DNA of 14,928 nucleotides, taken from the NCBI GenBank assembly GCA_964621265.1, contig CAZULQ010000046.1, forward strand, positions 1 to 14,928, in the 5' to 3' direction. This document shows, in pieces, positions 13,691 through 14,928 of this stretch. Within the stretch, counting starts at the first letter, position 1. Every line of letters starts with the position of its first letter. The notes beneath the pieces were generated by a model. The model did no database searches. It saw only the letters and a list, made by a program, of their open reading frames with translations, and was not told the origin of the DNA. Made by a program: the position numbers and the translations under genes. The DNA is from Porcipelethomonas sp964621265 (GTDB taxonomy: Bacteria > Bacillota > Clostridia > Oscillospirales > Ruminococcaceae).

Positions 13691-14893
13691 TTAAAGTTTT
13701 TTCTTTTCTTCTTCAAGAATTTTAATAAGGTCGTCAATTGAGCTGATATTGCTTGCCTTGTCAGACGGCTTTGCTGCCGGCTTAGGAGCAACCGGACGTG
13801 CCGCTGGCTTTGCAGGAGCCTTTGGTGCAGGCTTTGCAACAGGTCTTGCAGGCGCTGGCTTTACGTCATCCTTAATTGCTGTAAATCTTGCTGTTTTCTC
13901 AACGCTCTCTGTTCTTCTTACAGATGGTGCAGTTCTTGGACTTTCTGTCTGCTGACCGCTGAGCGCCGCCTTGATTGCCGCAAGCTTTTCGTCTGAGCTT
14001 ACTTCCTGTCCCTCAGGAACAAGTGAACCCTTTCTTGCAACAGGTACTCTCGGCTTTTCATCCACTGCCTCTCTGAATCTTTCAACAGCAGCCTTTGGTG
14101 CTTCTCTTCTGTCTCTTGCAGGTCTCTTTGCCGCCGCACCCTTCTGGCTGAAATTCATAGCGATTGATGATTTCTTTCTTTCAAATTCATCAGTCGGATT
14201 TATATCTGATTCAGGATTGAAAAGCGGTGAGCCTGAACCTGATGAATGGTGAAGTGCCTTCACCTTATGACCATTGAAGCCTTCGTACTCGTTATCATCA
14301 TCGTCGTCATCATAATCTTCATATTCGTCATAAGCTTCATCTTCTTCGTCATCTGCTTTTCTCATTGAAACAATCTTTATAATAAGCATTGCAAGAATAA
14401 CAAAGCATGGTAAAATCATTCCCACTATAATTCCGGGAACACTGCTCAGAAAACTGATAAGACCACCCAAATTTTCACTTACTGTCACAGACTTTGCGAT
14501 TACATCCTCGCCTTTGACTTCATAAGTCTTTTCAGGTGTAAGGTCAGCCGCTACATGATAAGTTGATTTATTGTTATCATCATAAGTGATTTCCCTTACT
14601 CTCATAACATCTTCACGTGCGCCGTTTTTAAAGAGAATTACAGTTCCCGGCGGGAATGTATCCTCGTCCTCAGCGATAATTGCAGAACCCTTGGTAATTG
14701 GTGTCTTTTTAGCAGGGTCTGAGTACATATCGTCAGTCTCCATTATGTATATATGACTGCCGAATAATTTTCCCGATACTCCGTCGTTTCCGAAAATATA
14801 GCTTATTGCAAATGTCATGACGACAGATACAGCCATAAGAATTGTCAGGATAACAACGAAAATCGAAACTCCAAGTCTTTTGCTCTTTGCCAT
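13691..14893 (-). CDS. SipW/S26B signal-peptidase-like membrane protein lacking catalytic residues
   Basis: 400 residues: membrane helix 1 (about 9-34), an outer domain (about 40-148), helix 2 (about 151-177), an acidic cytoplasmic stretch (DDEEDEAYDEYEDY then six Asp, to 205), then a long tail rich in Ala, Pro and Lys ending in IDDLIKILEEEKKKL. The outer domain follows the SipW/ER-type signal peptidase plan: a short strand where SGSMEP is expected (IYIMETDDMYSD, 48-59), GSAII, PPGTVILF (81-88), VMRVREI (96-102) in place of xHRVxxI, VAADLTPE and a closing LGGLISFLSSVPG. The catalytic Ser is replaced by Asp (about D55) and the catalytic His by Met97; only an Asp (D117) may remain. It is probably not a peptidase. 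GGAGGAG lies 6 nt before ATG 14893. The assignment rests on motif order, not a search. Confidence 0.6.
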   Translation of the reverse strand: MAKSKRLGVSIFVVILTILMAVSVVMTFAISYIFGNDGVSGKLFGSHIYIMETDDMYSDPAKKTPITKGSAIIAEDEDTFPPGTVILFKNGAREDVMRVREITYDDNNKSTYHVAADLTPEKTYEVKGEDVIAKSVTVSENLGGLISFLSSVPGIIVGMILPCFVILAMLIIKIVSMRKADDEEDEAYDEYEDYDDDDDDNEYEGFNGHKVKALHHSSGSGSPLFNPESDINPTDEFERKKSSIAMNFSQKGAAAKRPARDRREAPKAAVERFREAVDEKPRVPVARKGSLVPEGQEVSSDEKLAAIKAALSGQQTESPRTAPSVRRTESVEKTARFTAIKDDVKPAPARPVAKPAPKAPAKPAARPVAPKPAAKPSDKASNISSIDDLIKILEEEKKKL

Positions 14894-14928
14894 GTTTTTC
14901 TCCTCCAGAAATTAATACTATATTATTA

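Overview
The window looks like chromosomal DNA from a Gram-positive gut Clostridium-class bacterium, most likely a Ruminococcus-type member of the Oscillospiraceae. The reasons are strong AGGAGG-type ribosome binding sites, sigma-A promoters with near-consensus boxes, a type I dockerin on a secreted protein, a type III glutamine synthetase, a CarD-family RNA polymerase regulator, an LCP cell-wall ligase and a DUF3784 protein. I see no tRNA, rRNA, transposase, phage gene or CRISPR array. The species and the family assignments come from reading motifs by eye, not from a database search.

Layout. 1-186: regulatory region with a leftward promoter for a gene outside the window, a dyad at 88-112 and the CarD promoter. 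220-729: CarD-like regulator, then a terminator. 831-2375: two-gene unit of a 31-residue membrane peptide and an LCP-family ligase whose cytoplasmic N-terminus is a Pro/Gln tandem repeat. 2376-2564: convergent terminators with a possible scrap of a decayed gene. 2565-5612 (minus): large secreted dockerin protein with Cthe_2159-like beta-helix repeats, preceded by a leader that may form a pseudoknot ending at the ribosome binding site. 5816-6568 (minus): YdcF/SanA-type membrane protein, divergent from 6747-8177 (plus), a clan GH-A (GH26-like) glycoside hydrolase without a signal peptide. The 178 bp between them carry two consensus promoters and two dyads. 8277-10286 (minus): VanY-like protein with a lost zinc site, then a terminator, a cupin and an AT-rich orphan. 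10287-10610: divergent promoters and the glutamine synthetase leader, with a hairpin and a 19-codon ORF. 10611-12713: GlnN. 12747-13539 (minus): two small membrane proteins under one promoter. 13691-14893 (minus): a membrane protein resembling SipW-type signal peptidase without its catalytic Ser and His.

How they fit together. Several genes concern the cell envelope or outside world (LCP ligase, YdcF-like protein, VanY-like and signal-peptidase-like proteins, dockerin protein) and two concern core regulation or nitrogen (CarD, GlnN). There is no single pathway operon. Most units have their own promoter and terminator.

The points most worth a second look are two apparent pseudoenzymes (VanY-like 9234-10286 and signal-peptidase-like 13691-14893), the possible pseudoknot leader of the dockerin gene (5633-5731), the Gln-Gln-containing ORF and hairpin before glnN (10537-10596), and the operator-like dyad on the ydcF-like promoter (6600-6635).
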